DNA of 64,000 nt from an uncultured Marvinbryantia sp. Lineage in GTDB: Bacteria; Bacillota; Clostridia; Lachnospirales; Lachnospiraceae. The stretch is from NCBI GenBank assembly GCA_934408725.1, contig CAKRVB010000006.1:1-64000 (forward strand). Reading direction: 5' to 3'. Shown piece by piece: positions 1 through 8,948 of this stretch; the first letter of the stretch is position 1, and every line of letters starts with the position of its first letter. Under the pieces are notes generated by a model. The model was not told the origin of the DNA. It did not search any database and saw nothing but the letters and a program-made list of their open reading frames with translations. The position numbers and the translations under genes are program-made.

Positions 1-1620
1 GCGGTCTCGCCTTTTACAAATCCGCTGATGCTTCCGGCTTTGGTAAGTGGCTTACCATCATAGGTCTTGCTGTCACTCGGAGTAGCCACTGTCAGGGTTG
101 CCGGGTTGATCTTCAGGATTTCCGTTCCTGTTACATATCCATCATAGTTCTCTGCGGATACCCTTACATTAACGGTCTTGCTTTCAGATACGTCTGTTGC
201 CGTGATGTCTGCCGGGTTCGTTGTCCAGCTTCCGTCTGCCTTCTGGTATTCGATCTTCAGTTCATTTCCGTTAGTGTCTTCCGCTGTCGCTGTTCCTGCT
301 TTATGCGCTTCCCCGTTGTATGTCTTTTCAACATCCTGGGTTTTCAATGTCACATATTCATCAATCTTGCCCTTTGTTACTTCCAGCTCTCCCAGTTTCT
401 TGTTGACTGTGTAGTTGCTTTCCTTTGCGGTTCCATCCCAGGTAAGGCTGTAGGTATTATCGCTCTTTCCTACGTTGGTCTGGCTTCCCGTTGTCTTAAA
501 GGTTGCAATCTCTCCGTTTACAAATCCGGTAATGCTTCCCTCTGCCGTAAGGGCTGTTCCGTCGTAGGCTTTCTTTGCATCCGGGGTGGTCACTGTCAAC
601 GTTGCCGGATTGACTGTAATCTTTCCGTCAATCTTGGTGATCTTCAGGCTGGCGGTTACATCCTTTCCGGACGCATTCTTAATTACCAGGGTGTCGCAGG
701 TTGCTGCTACTGCTGTCTTTGTCACATCCGTTGCTGCCGCGCTGGACGCTGCTGTTTCCACACTGTAGCCCTTTGGCACTCCCGTTACCTTTACGGTTGC
801 CCCGTGTGTCTTTCCGTCATAGGTGAAGACTCCTCCTGTGGTTGTCACCACGATCTCGTCTGCCGTTTCTGTTACGGCCAGCGTTCCAAGTTCTTCACTG
901 ACTGTGTAGTTGCCCTGCTTTGCGGTTCCGTTCCAGGTAAGGCTGTAGCTATTCGTGCTGTTTCCTACTTCCGTCTGGCTTCCTGTTGTTTTAAAGGTTG
1001 CGGTCTCTCCGTTTACAAAGCCTTCAATGCTTCCCTCTGCTGTAAGGGCTGTTCCGTCATAGACCTTGCTGCCACTCGGGGTAACCACCTTCAGGGCTGC
1101 CGGGGTGACTGTGATGCTTCCGTCTTTCTTCTCAATGTTCAGCTTGGCTGTTACATCTTTTCCCTGTGCGTTCTTAATCACAAGGGTGTCACAGGTTGCA
1201 GGTACTGCTGTCTTTGTCACATCCGTTGCTGTCGCGCTGGACGCTGCTTTCTCCACCTGGTAGCCTTCCGGTACCCCTGTTACCTCTACGGTTGCACCGT
1301 GTGCCTTTCCGTCATAGGTGAAGACTCCGCCTGTGGTTGTTACCACGATCTTTGCCGTGTTTTCCGTTACGGTCAGCGTTCCAAGCCCTTCACTGACTGT
1401 GTAGTTGCCCTGCTTTGCGGTTCCGTCCCAGGTAAGGCTGTAGGTATTCGTGCTGCTTCCTACTTCCGTCTGGCTTCCTGTTGTCTTAAAGGTTGCGGTC
1501 TCGCCTTTTACAAATCCGCTGATGCTTCCGGCTTTGGTAAGTGGCTTACCATCATAGGTCTTGCTGTCACTTGGAGTAACCACTGTCAGGGTTGCCGGAT
1601 TGATCACAAGACTTCCGTTT
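1..1620 (-). repeat. In-frame tandem repeats of about 495 bp encoding MBG/YDG adhesin domains
   Basis: The same landmark (plus-strand tttacaaa followed by tcc or gcc) recurs at 13, 517, 1012 and 1507, giving periods of 504, 495 and 495 bp, all multiples of three (168, 165, 165 aa). The copy at the left edge (1-110) and the copy starting near 1495 are almost identical, pointing to recent duplication or gene conversion. Repeat number is likely to vary between strains and to challenge short-read assembly. Confidence 0.9.
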
Positions 1621-4112
1621 ATTGCTTCACTAACAATATACTTTCCTGTTGTATCAACTTTTCTAACTGTCCCCTCTGAGAATGTTGCCGTATATTCTCC
1701 AACGTCTGTTCCTTTTGCCCCAGCTGTTACATTTGAGAATTCAACACCCTCTGGTGCCCCAGTATATCCGCTGACACTCTGTCCCTCTCCATTATAAGTT
1801 TTTGTATCACTATTGGCTGTCAGTGTTACATTCTTATAATAGTAGAAATTAATTACATTTGTTCCATCTTCACTGATAACAAGTCTTTTGGCTACACTTG
1901 ATACCGGAGTGCAACCTTCAATGCTCTTCGGATTTTCTGTAATAACTGTTCCAGGTTTGCCTGCAAGTACAGATTTTGATTCTGCTACTTTTTCTGTTGT
2001 ACCATTCCAGTAATAATTTACAGTATAGTTCAGATCTGAACGAACATATTTTGCATAGAAATTAAGGTTTGTGTTTCCTACATTCTGAGGGAAGGTTACC
2101 TTTTCACTTTCATTGCAGTCCTTACTGGTGTACCATCCTTTAAATGCATATTTTTTATTACCAACCGTTTTTTCTACTGGATAGTTTTTCTTAGGACTTG
2201 TAGTTCCCTTTCCAGCCACAAAACTTTCTGCCTCTACCTGATCAAACTGAGTAGAGCCTGCATCCAACAGATAATATTTCGCAGTGACGATTTTATCACA
2301 TACGATGTCTATCGTACAGTCTACATGAAATCTTTCATTGTTTGAAATCTTATACGGAATCAGTGTCATGGATGTAATGTCATCACTGGAAATAGACACT
2401 CCATATTTTCTATTTACTTCTTCCTTCCAGTAGCTGTATATTTCATTCCATGCAGCTGAATTCTTTGGCACACTGTAAGTAGTTCCTGTACTGCCATCTG
2501 GCCAGGAAACAACACGTGCAGCTACATTGTCATAGCAGTTTTTATTATTACTATCAAATTGTGCATTCGTAAGGTCAATCGTACCAAATGCACTACTTCC
2601 TCCAAGCTGCTTGCCCCATTGATCAGTACTATTAGAATCCTTATCAGAAGTAGGTGTCTTCAGATAATAAAACTCAGTCGTAGTATATGTACCTAATCCT
2701 TTCACAGTCAATTCTGTGGTTGAAATAAGATCTCCAGACTGTGCCGAGATCGTTACTGTACCTGGTTTGATGCCCTTCACTTTTCCCTGACTGTCTACAG
2801 TAGCTATAGTTTCATCACTGGATCTCCATGTAATCACTGCATTTTCAGGTTCAACTACAGTTGGCGTGATCTTAATACTCTGTCCACGATCCACACTTAA
2901 TTTCTCTGGAAGTGCCAATCTTGTGGCTATGACAGGATCTACCACATTAATTATGAACTCTTCTAACTCTGTACTATGACTACTATGCCGCTTACTCTTA
3001 TCGCAATAAGTATGCGTAATCGTTACTGAACCTGCTTTTATACCTGTTACCGTTGCAGTATTTCCAGTACCGGACACTGTTGCAACTTTTTTATTGGATG
3101 ATTCCCATGTCTGAGAATAATAGCAGTTATAATATTGATTACTCGTTCCAGTCAGTGTGATACTCTGACCAACTGTGACTGTTGATGGCCCTGTTATAGA
3201 CACTACTGCTATATCATCTTCTGCCGGTTTCACAAACATCATCGGTGAAAAGCTATCTGCAGTAAAACCCAGGCTGTTACCCTCCTGTGTTGCGGAAATA
3301 GTTTCTACTACTCCAGACTCTTTTTCATGATAGATAGTGTCTACATTGATAGCACCAATTTCCTCGGTAGTAAAGGTAACACTTACCTCACCCTTAGGCT
3401 GAACTTCTTTTCCTTCATATATAAAGGTAACGTCCAAACCACTGATCTGAGACACATCTACACCTGCTGCTGAAGCTGCTGCTGCTTTCTGCTCCTCTGT
3501 CAGTGCCTTTAATTCCAGTTCGGTTCCTTCTGGGAACACGCCTTCTTCTGCGTGCACATTTGCTGTGATTCCATCGCAGGTTCCAGACTTTGCGAACTCT
3601 GGCATTGCTGCTTCTGTTTCACTCTCTGTCTCAGATTCGCTTTCTGTCTCCACTGCCACAGTTGTCACATCAACGGTTGTCTCATCTGTCTGGATTCCTT
3701 CTATTATATAGGAACCATCTTCCTGTGTACGTGCCGGGATGCTCTTGTCTACCAGCACGCTTTCTACTGCGTAACCGTTTTCGACTACTACATCAAATAC
3801 GATCTTACCGTCTTTTGCATTTGCGGTAGAATCCACGGTTGCTCCGTTGATCACGATATGTGCGTGGCCATCCGTTGCGAACGTGACCGTATTTTGTCGC
3901 ACCTCCGATCCATCTTCATTCGTTTCCGCTGCCTGAGTTTCTGATACCTGGTTCTCAGCCTGAGCATCATCACCGGCTTCGGTCTGCTTATTACTATTCT
4001 TGTAGCCACCGACGATGGCCGCTGCCAAAACGTTCATAGATGAACTCGTGAAGATCATTGTGAACGCCAGTAATAAAGCCAAAAATCTTTTTGCTCTTTC
4101 CTTTCTTCTCAT
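1..4112 (-). CDS. Large secreted MBG/YDG-repeat surface adhesin (C-terminus beyond window)
   Basis: An open frame of 1370 codons runs from an ATG at 4112 (AGGAAGGAAAGC upstream) to the left edge with no stop, so the protein is longer than what is visible. It begins with a signal peptide (MRRKERAKR, then a hydrophobic stretch ending near Ala-31). Then come, approximately: an acidic Ser/Thr/Glu linker (120-165), a module at 165-285 that resembles the C-terminal domain of the next two genes, two bacterial Ig-like (Big_2-type) domains (290-470), an InlB/Listeria-Bacteroides-type repeat (FKGWYTSKDCNES) and a MucBP-like segment (640-765), then repeating MBG/YDG domains (YDGK/YDGT signatures) from about 774 to the edge. 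Such architectures belong to wall-attached adhesins. A sorting signal would lie outside the window. Ligand unknown. Confidence 0.88.
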   Translation of the reverse strand, partial: MRRKERAKRFLALLLAFTMIFTSSSMNVLAAAIVGGYKNSNKQTEAGDDAQAENQVSETQAAETNEDGSEVRQNTVTFATDGHAHIVINGATVDSTANAKDGKIVFDVVVENGYAVESVLVDKSIPARTQEDGSYIIEGIQTDETTVDVTTVAVETESESETESETEAAMPEFAKSGTCDGITANVHAEEGVFPEGTELELKALTEEQKAAAASAAGVDVSQISGLDVTFIYEGKEVQPKGEVSVTFTTEEIGAINVDTIYHEKESGVVETISATQEGNSLGFTADSFSPMMFVKPAEDDIAVVSITGPSTVTVGQSITLTGTSNQYYNCYYSQTWESSNKKVATVSGTGNTATVTGIKAGSVTITHTYCDKSKRHSSHSTELEEFIINVVDPVIATRLALPEKLSVDRGQSIKITPTVVEPENAVITWRSSDETIATVDSQGKVKGIKPGTVTISAQSGDLISTTELTVKGLGTYTTTEFYYLKTPTSDKDSNSTDQWGKQLGGSSAFGTIDLTNAQFDSNNKNCYDNVAARVVSWPDGSTGTTYSVPKNSAAWNEIYSYWKEEVNRKYGVSISSDDITSMTLIPYKISNNERFHVDCTIDIVCDKIVTAKYYLLDAGSTQFDQVEAESFVAGKGTTSPKKNYPVEKTVGNKKYAFKGWYTSKDCNESEKVTFPQNVGNTNLNFYAKYVRSDLNYTVNYYWNGTTEKVAESKSVLAGKPGTVITENPKSIEGCTPVSSVAKRLVISEDGTNVINFYYYKNVTLTANSDTKTYNGEGQSVSGYTGAPEGVEFSNVTAGAKGTDVGEYTATFSEGTVRKVDTTGKYIVSEAINGSLVINPATLTVVTPSDSKTYDGKPLTKAGSISGFVKGETATFKTTGSQTEVGSSTNTYSLTWDGTAKQGNYTVSEGLGTLTVTENTAKIVVTTTGGVFTYDGKAHGATVEVTGVPEGYQVEKAASSATATDVTKTAVPATCDTLVIKNAQGKDVTAKLNIEKKDGSITVTPAALKVVTPSGSKVYDGTALTAEGSIEGFVNGETATFKTTGSQTEVGNSTNSYSLTWNGTAKQGNYTVSEELGTLAVTETADEIVVTTTGGVFTYDGKTHGATVKVTGVPKGYSVETAASSAAATDVTKTAVAATCDTLVIKNASGKDVTASLKITKIDGKITVNPATLTVTTPDAKKAYDGTALTAEGSITGFVNGEIATFKTTGSQTNVGKSDNTYSLTWDGTAKESNYTVNKKLGELEVTKGKIDEYVTLKTQDVEKTYNGEAHKAGTATAEDTNGNELKIEYQKADGSWTTNPADITATDVSESKTVNVRVSAENYDGYVTGTEILKINPATLTVATPSDSKTYDGKPLTKAGSISGFVKGET

Positions 4113-4246
4113 CTTCGCTTTCCTTCCTTTCTATGAATTTTATTCTTCATGATATTTTCTCAAGTTGTGTATTATGCCATTTTTTATTTTTTAGTCGTTC
4201 CTTATTATATATAAGGCATGATGTTTCATTTCCTTTCACTCTTGTA

Positions 4247-4277
4247 AGAAAAAAAGAAATCAACTTCCGCTGATTTC
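4247..4277 (-). terminator. Rho-independent terminator after the 4300-5217 gene
   Basis: On the minus strand GAAATCA and TGATTTC form a 7-bp stem around an 8-nt loop, followed directly by TTTTTTTC. It lies about 25 bp past the stop of the Ala/Glu-rich protein. The rest of 4113-4299 shows only AT-rich sequence holding the adhesin promoter region. Confidence 0.8.
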
Positions 4278-4299
4278 TTTTTCCAGTTTTCAAAATTCT

Positions 4300-5217
4300 C
4301 TAAATTCTTTTCGCCTCTCCATCTTTTACCTGAACTGCGGTTGATGCATCTTTGAAAGTAACATCGATATCCATATGTTCGTCTTTTACATCCAGTTCTG
4401 CGCCATCTTTTTCAAATCGTATTTCATAGAAGCTGTAAGTTCCTTCCTCATCAGATCCCAAGCTGTTGATGGTAGCTGCTTTTGCTGCTTCGTATTTTTC
4501 GCTTCCTTCTTCCAGCTTTTTCGCTGTCAGGTTTGTACCTTTAGAAAGCTTTGCTTCTTTAGCAACTTTTACTTTAATGACAACTTCTTCATTTTCAAAT
4601 GTAAAAGATGTCTTATATTCTTTCTCAGTTTCTTTTTCTTCTTTCTCTACCTCAGTTGTTGCTTCGGTAGATACCTCTGTCGGTGCCTCTGTTACTGCTT
4701 CAGTAGATGCCTCTGTAGATGCCTCTGTCACTGCTTCGGTAGGTGCTTCTGTTGTTGCTTCGCTCTGAGTACTTTCCGCTGCCTGTCGCTCTGCCTCTGC
4801 CCTGGCTGCTTCTTCTGCTGCAAGTCTCTCTGCTTCTGCTCTGGCTGCTTCTTCTGCTGCAAGTCTCTCTGCTTCTGCTCTCGCTGCTGCTTCTGCCGCC
4901 TGTCTCTCCGCTTCTGCTTTTGCTGCTGCTTCTGCCGCCTGTCTCTCCGCTTCTGCTCTCGCCGCTGCTTCTGCCGCCTGTCTCTCTGCTTCTGCTCTCG
5001 CTGCTGCTTCTGCCGCCTGTCTCTCCGCTTCTGCTTTTGCTGCTGCTTCCGCTGCCTGTCTCTCCGCTTCTGCTTTTGCTGCTGCTTCCGCTGCTCTGGC
5101 TGCTTCGGCTTCTGCTTCAATCTGTGTATTATCTTCAGCTAATACTGCGTAGTTCGGAACTGTGAGGGTGGCTGCTAATAGAATTGCTACTGCTTTTTTC
5201 ATCATATTGTTTTTCAT
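4300..5217 (-). CDS. Secreted Ala/Glu-rich coiled-coil protein, copy 1
   Basis: 305 aa with RBS CGGAGG 10 nt before ATG. A signal peptide (KKAVAILLAATLTVPNYAVLAE) is followed by a low-complexity helical region (about 30-150) built from EAERQAAEAAAKA-type 11-12 residue units, expected to form a long charged coiled coil. A Thr/Glu linker of TEA(P/V/S)TEA repeats (150-195) leads to a C-terminal globular module of about 105 aa that is shared, with very high identity, with the 5444-6217 protein and more distantly with the N-terminal part of the adhesin at 1-4112. No LPXTG motif, transmembrane anchor or catalytic motif is visible, so it is probably exported and held by association or free. Function not recognised. 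Confidence 0.85.
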   Translation of the reverse strand: MKNNMMKKAVAILLAATLTVPNYAVLAEDNTQIEAEAEAARAAEAAAKAEAERQAAEAAAKAEAERQAAEAAARAEAERQAAEAAARAEAERQAAEAAAKAEAERQAAEAAARAEAERLAAEEAARAEAERLAAEEAARAEAERQAAESTQSEATTEAPTEAVTEASTEASTEAVTEAPTEVSTEATTEVEKEEKETEKEYKTSFTFENEEVVIKVKVAKEAKLSKGTNLTAKKLEEGSEKYEAAKAATINSLGSDEEGTYSFYEIRFEKDGAELDVKDEHMDIDVTFKDASTAVQVKDGEAKRI

Positions 5218-5286
5218 TCTTCATACCTCCGGACTATTTATTTTTATCGATCTCCTGCGAGAATGTTTCTTTTGTTTTATGGCTTT

Positions 5287-5295
5287 ATTATAGCA
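5287..5295 (-). promoter_or_regulatory. Extended -10 promoter of the 4300-5217 gene
   Basis: Minus strand TGCTATAAT (extended -10) about 70 bp upstream of the ATG. No good -35 is seen, as is usual for extended -10 promoters. The paralogue at 5444-6217 has the same TGCTATAAT element, suggesting shared control. Confidence 0.55.
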
Positions 5296-5390
5296 AGCGC
5301 CCTCTTTCACGATCTCTTTCATACAATGGATTTTGTACTTTTTTTCATACTTTTATACAAAATATTTGTCAAAATATTAGTTTTTTAGTC

Positions 5391-5422
5391 AAAAAAAGAG
5401 CCAATGTGATTTCACATTGACC
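5391..5422 (-). terminator. Terminator after the 5444-6217 gene
   Basis: Minus strand GTCAATGTG and CACATTGGC pair around a short loop and are followed by TCTTTTTTT. It sits 20 bp beyond the stop of the second Ala/Glu-rich gene. Confidence 0.8.
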
Positions 5423-5443
5423 CTTGATCCTCTTTCTTAACTC

Positions 5444-6217
5444 TTACAGTCTCTTTGCTGCTCCGTCCTTAACCTGAACTGCAGATGCTTCATTCTTGAA
5501 GGTAACATTTACTGTCATATGGCTGTCCTGAACATCCAGTTCTTTGCCATCTTTCTCAAAACCAATTTCATAGAAGCTGTAGTGTTCTTCTTCAGAACTT
5601 CCCAGACTGTTGATGGTAGCTGCTTTTGCTGCTTCGTATTTTTCGCTTCCCTCTTCCAGTTTCTTAGCTGTCAGCTTTGTGTCTTTGCCAAGCTTTGCTT
5701 CTTCAGAAGTCTTAACTACGATCATCACTTCATCATTTTCAAATTTGAAAGAGGTCTGATATTCTTCTGCCTCTGTTGCTTCTGTTGCTTCTGTTGCTTC
5801 TGTCTGAGTCTCTGTCTCAGTCTCTTCTGTCTGTGCTTCCGTTGCTGCCTCTGTCTGAGCTGCCGCTTCGGCTGCCTGTCTTTCTGCTTCTGCCTGTGCT
5901 GCTGCTTCAGCTGCCTGTCTTTCTGCTTCTGCCTGTGCTGCTGCTTCGGCTGCCTGTCTTTCTGCTTCTGCCTGTGCTGCTGCTTCGGCTGCCTGTCTTT
6001 CCGCTTCTGCTTTGGCTGCTGCTTCGGCTGCCTGTCTTTCTGCTTCTGCTTTGGCTGCCGCTTCGGCTGCCTGTCTCTCTGCTTCTGCTTTGGCTTCCGC
6101 TTCGGCTGCTTCTGCTTCAATCTGTGTATTATCTTCAGCGTATACTGCATAGCTTGGAACTGTCATTGCTGCTGCAAGAAGAATCGCTGCTGCTCTTTTC
6201 ATCATACCGTTTCTCAT
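5444..6217 (-). CDS. Secreted Ala/Glu-rich coiled-coil protein, copy 2
   Basis: 257 aa, RBS GGAGG 7 nt before ATG. Same plan as its downstream neighbour: signal peptide (residues 1-28), helical AEAERQAAEAAAKA/Q repeats (30-120), Thr/Glu linker and a C-terminal domain from about 150 with the conserved stretch KLEEGSEKYEAAKAATINSL. The two genes are monocistronic units, each with its own extended -10 promoter and terminator, so this is a tandem gene duplication rather than an operon. Repeat numbers differ (copy 1 is longer), as expected of slippage-prone low-complexity DNA. Surface or secreted role inferred; no known family assigned. Confidence 0.85.
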   Translation of the reverse strand: MRNGMMKRAAAILLAAAMTVPSYAVYAEDNTQIEAEAAEAEAKAEAERQAAEAAAKAEAERQAAEAAAKAEAERQAAEAAAQAEAERQAAEAAAQAEAERQAAEAAAQAEAERQAAEAAAQTEAATEAQTEETETETQTEATEATEATEAEEYQTSFKFENDEVMIVVKTSEEAKLGKDTKLTAKKLEEGSEKYEAAKAATINSLGSSEEEHYSFYEIGFEKDGKELDVQDSHMTVNVTFKNEASAVQVKDGAAKRL

Positions 6218-6284
6218 TGTTGTTACCTCCGAATGCTCTATCTATATTGACTCTTTCGAGTTCCTTATCTCTTTATCTGGGTTC

Positions 6285-6293
6285 ATTATAGCA
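6285..6293 (-). promoter_or_regulatory. Extended -10 promoter of the 5444-6217 gene
   Basis: Minus strand TGCTATAAT about 70 bp upstream of the start codon, the same element and distance as in the paralogous gene. Confidence 0.55.
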
Positions 6294-6403
6294 GTCGGGG
6301 TATTTCGTCATCTATTTCGTCTGAAACTTTTTGAAAATTTATTGTAACTATTCAGAATCCACTGTCTCGGAACTGTGAAGATACTGAACAGTTACAATTT
6401 ATC

Positions 6404-6428
6404 AAAAAAAGGGAGCCTTCCGGCTCCC
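6404..6428 (-). terminator. Terminator of glgC-glgD
   Basis: Minus strand GGGAGCC GGA AGGCTCCC followed by TTTTTTT, 15 bp after the glgD stop. Confidence 0.9.
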
Positions 6429-6442
6429 TTCAACATACTCTC

Positions 6443-7585
6443 TTATACCCGATGTCCTTTTGCAATATACAATGGGAAAGTGTCAGCACCTTTCATTTCT
6501 TTTCCGGCACTGATAACCACCTGCTTATCAGTAATCGTATAGTCTACGATGGCACCTTCTTCAATCACGGTATCCTGCATCAGAATGCAGTTTCTCACGA
6601 TTGCGCCCTTGGCTACTTTTACGCCTCGGAATAAGATACTGTTTTCTACCCGTCCCTCAATAACACATCCATCAGCAGCCATCACATTCGATACTTTAGA
6701 TCCCGGGATGTATCTGGTCGGGTTGTCATCACGAATCTTGGTGTAGATCGGATTGCCTGAGAACAATGCATCCAGATTCTCATCATCCAGAAGCTTCATG
6801 TTCTCTTCGAAGTAGCTCCTCATATCGCTGATACGTGCTGCATAACCTTCGTACTTAAAGCCCTGTACATTCAAAGTATCCAGATTCGGTGCAAGCACAT
6901 CACGTTCAAAGTAAACCTGTCCACGTACAAATGCTGTGTTGATCAGATCAATCAGTTTCTTCCGTTCGATACAGTAAATATTCATGGAGAAGTTCTGTAC
7001 TCCTGTATCACGTGGGTTGATGTAGATCTTGCTGATTCTGGTTCCGGTCAGAGCAAAGGTATAATACAAGCCTCTGTCATTGGCGGTGTGTTTTAATGCA
7101 CTGGATGGAAGTTCTTCTGCGATATAGGCAGCTGTCACATCTGCGTTGCTGTTAATGTGCGCCTGCAGCATGGCATTGAAATCGAAGTTCACCGCGATAT
7201 TGGCATCTGACAGGAATACATATTTTTCATTCTGATGTCTCAGGAATTCCAGCACGTTAGCCAGTGCTTCCACATGACCGTTAAACAGCTTGTTCTGCTT
7301 CTCAGCAAATGGAGGAATAATATGAAGACCGCCATTCTTTCTGGTCAGATCCCACTCACGTCCGGATCCGAGATGATCCATCAGGGAAAAATAATTATTA
7401 CGAACTAATACAGTTACATTGCTGATTCCACAGTTGACCATACTGGAAAGAATAAAGTCAATCATACGATAACGGCTTGCAAAAGGGATGGAAGCCATCA
7501 GACGAATATTGGATAATTCCGGAACCAGAGCATCATAACTGTTAGGGAAAATAATACCAAGTGCATTTTCGCTGGATGTTAACAT
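6443..7585 (-). CDS. glgD: Glucose-1-phosphate adenylyltransferase, GlgD regulatory-type subunit
   Basis: 380 aa, nucleotidyltransferase fold followed by a left-handed beta-helix of hexapeptide repeats (about 290-370). It matches GlgC over its whole length, but the N-terminal nucleotide-binding loop is degenerate: where GlgC has GGQGSRL this protein has [11 protein letters not shown]. In Firmicutes, GlgD is a non-catalytic partner that modulates GlgC in ADP-glucose synthesis for glycogen; that role is family knowledge. The start codon overlaps the last 7 nt of glgC (translational coupling), giving matched amounts of both subunits. The operon ends after glgD; glycogen synthase, branching enzyme and phosphorylase are not in the window. 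Confidence 0.93.
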   Translation of the reverse strand: MLTSSENALGIIFPNSYDALVPELSNIRLMASIPFASRYRMIDFILSSMVNCGISNVTVLVRNNYFSLMDHLGSGREWDLTRKNGGLHIIPPFAEKQNKLFNGHVEALANVLEFLRHQNEKYVFLSDANIAVNFDFNAMLQAHINSNADVTAAYIAEELPSSALKHTANDRGLYYTFALTGTRISKIYINPRDTGVQNFSMNIYCIERKKLIDLINTAFVRGQVYFERDVLAPNLDTLNVQGFKYEGYAARISDMRSYFEENMKLLDDENLDALFSGNPIYTKIRDDNPTRYIPGSKVSNVMAADGCVIEGRVENSILFRGVKVAKGAIVRNCILMQDTVIEEGAIVDYTITDKQVVISAGKEMKGADTFPLYIAKGHRV

Positions 7586-8787
7586 ACTTCTTCACCACCT
7601 TCTACATTTTCTCTTACCATTGCATTCGGTCCTATCTTGGCGCCGTCACCAATATAAACACCAGGACCGATCGTAGCCACGCCTTTTTCTGCGCCTTCCG
7701 GAGCTGCGCCTACGACTGCATTCTCACCGATCACTGCTTTTTCTGCAATGATACAATGACGGACTACTGCGCCAGACTTAATCACGCATCCGCCCATTAC
7801 AACAGCGTCTTCCACAACGGCACCGTCCTCTACTTTTACGCCAGAATATAATACAGAGTGCTTTACGGTACCCTGAATACGGCATCCATCTGTAATCATG
7901 GAATTCTCTACGATGGCACCGGCTGCGATCTTATGTCCGGTCATACCACTGTTACGGCTGTAGATCTTCCAGTCATCATCAAACAGGTTGATACCACTGT
8001 GTTCCGGATCCAGTACTTCCATGTTCGCTTCCCAGAGCGAAGAGATCGTTCCTACATCCTTCCAGTAACCACTGAAATGATATGCATACATCTGGCGGCC
8101 ATCACGAAGCAGATTCGGAATGATGTTGTTACCAAAGTCATTCTCAGACTGAGGATCTGCTTCATCCTCTTCCAGATACTTCTTCAGAACATCCCAGTTG
8201 AATATGTAGATACCCATAGAAGCCAGATTAGACTTCGGATGCTTAGGCTTCTCCTGGAATTCGGTAATCTTATCATTCTCATCCGCAACCATCAGGCCAA
8301 AACGGGATGCTTCATCCCACGGCACTTCCATAACAGCAACAGAGAATTCAGCACCTTTTTCCTTGTGGAAACGAAGGAAATCACTGTAATCCTGTTTGCA
8401 GATCTGGTCGCCGGACAAAATAATGACATACTTTGGATCATAACGTTCAATAAAGGAAATATTCTGGTAAATCGCATTCGCAGTACCCTTGTACCAGTCA
8501 GATCCTGCTGCCTGCTGATATGGTGGAAGTACATGGACACCACCGTGTACGCGGTCAAGATCCCATGGCTGTCCATTTCCAATATATTCGTTCAGAACAA
8601 GCGGCTGATACTGGGTCAGTACGCCGACCGTATCGATTCCGGAATTAATGCAGTTTGAAAGTGGAAAGTCGATGATTCGATACTTGCCACCAAAAGGAAC
8701 TGCAGGTTTTGCCAGGTTCTGGGTCAGCGCATATAGTCTGGAACCCTGTCCACCGGCAAGAAGCATTGCAATAATTTCTTTTGCCAT
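7579..8787 (-). CDS. glgC: Glucose-1-phosphate adenylyltransferase catalytic subunit GlgC
   Basis: 402 aa. Makes ADP-glucose from ATP and glucose-1-phosphate, the committed step of bacterial glycogen synthesis. Seen: the pyrophosphorylase loop GGQGSRL (12-18), [15 protein letters not shown] (about 26-40), a SGDQI motif (usual SGDHI), EKP (substrate loop), GYWKDVGT, and a C-terminal beta-helix. ATG at 8787 preceded by AGGGGG. First gene of a two-gene operon with glgD. The usual length for the family is about 380-430 aa, so it looks complete. Confidence 0.95.
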   Translation of the reverse strand: MAKEIIAMLLAGGQGSRLYALTQNLAKPAVPFGGKYRIIDFPLSNCINSGIDTVGVLTQYQPLVLNEYIGNGQPWDLDRVHGGVHVLPPYQQAAGSDWYKGTANAIYQNISFIERYDPKYVIILSGDQICKQDYSDFLRFHKEKGAEFSVAVMEVPWDEASRFGLMVADENDKITEFQEKPKHPKSNLASMGIYIFNWDVLKKYLEEDEADPQSENDFGNNIIPNLLRDGRQMYAYHFSGYWKDVGTISSLWEANMEVLDPEHSGINLFDDDWKIYSRNSGMTGHKIAAGAIVENSMITDGCRIQGTVKHSVLYSGVKVEDGAVVEDAVVMGGCVIKSGAVVRHCIIAEKAVIGENAVVGAAPEGAEKGVATIGPGVYIGDGAKIGPNAMVRENVEGGEEVC

Positions 8788-8910
8788 TTTTCATAATCCC
8801 CCTAAATATCATGGATATAGTAATTGTACCACAATTCTCACAAAAAGGAATAGATTTTTTAGTAAAATTTGGGTAAATTTTTGTAAAAATCTGTCGATTT
8901 TTTATTATTC

Positions 8911-8935
8911 AAAAAAAGAAGCGCCGAAGCGCTTC
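8911..8935 (-). terminator. Terminator after the COG0523 pair
   Basis: Minus strand GAAGCG CTTCGG CGCTTC followed by TTTTTTTG, just past the stop at 8949. The rest of 8788-8948 is AT-rich and holds the glgC promoter. Confidence 0.85.
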
Positions 8936-8948
8936 TCGAAAATTTTAT

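Noticed and set aside
303..1679. Long plus-strand ORF of 458 codons rich in Cys
   Set aside because: Antisense shadow of the adhesin repeats; the minus-strand frame has signal peptide, RBS and known repeat domains.
4375..5165. Plus-strand Cys/Phe- and Leu-rich ORFs opposite the Ala/Glu gene
   Set aside because: Composition follows from the complement of GCN/GAR-rich repeats; no RBS, and several frames are open at once.
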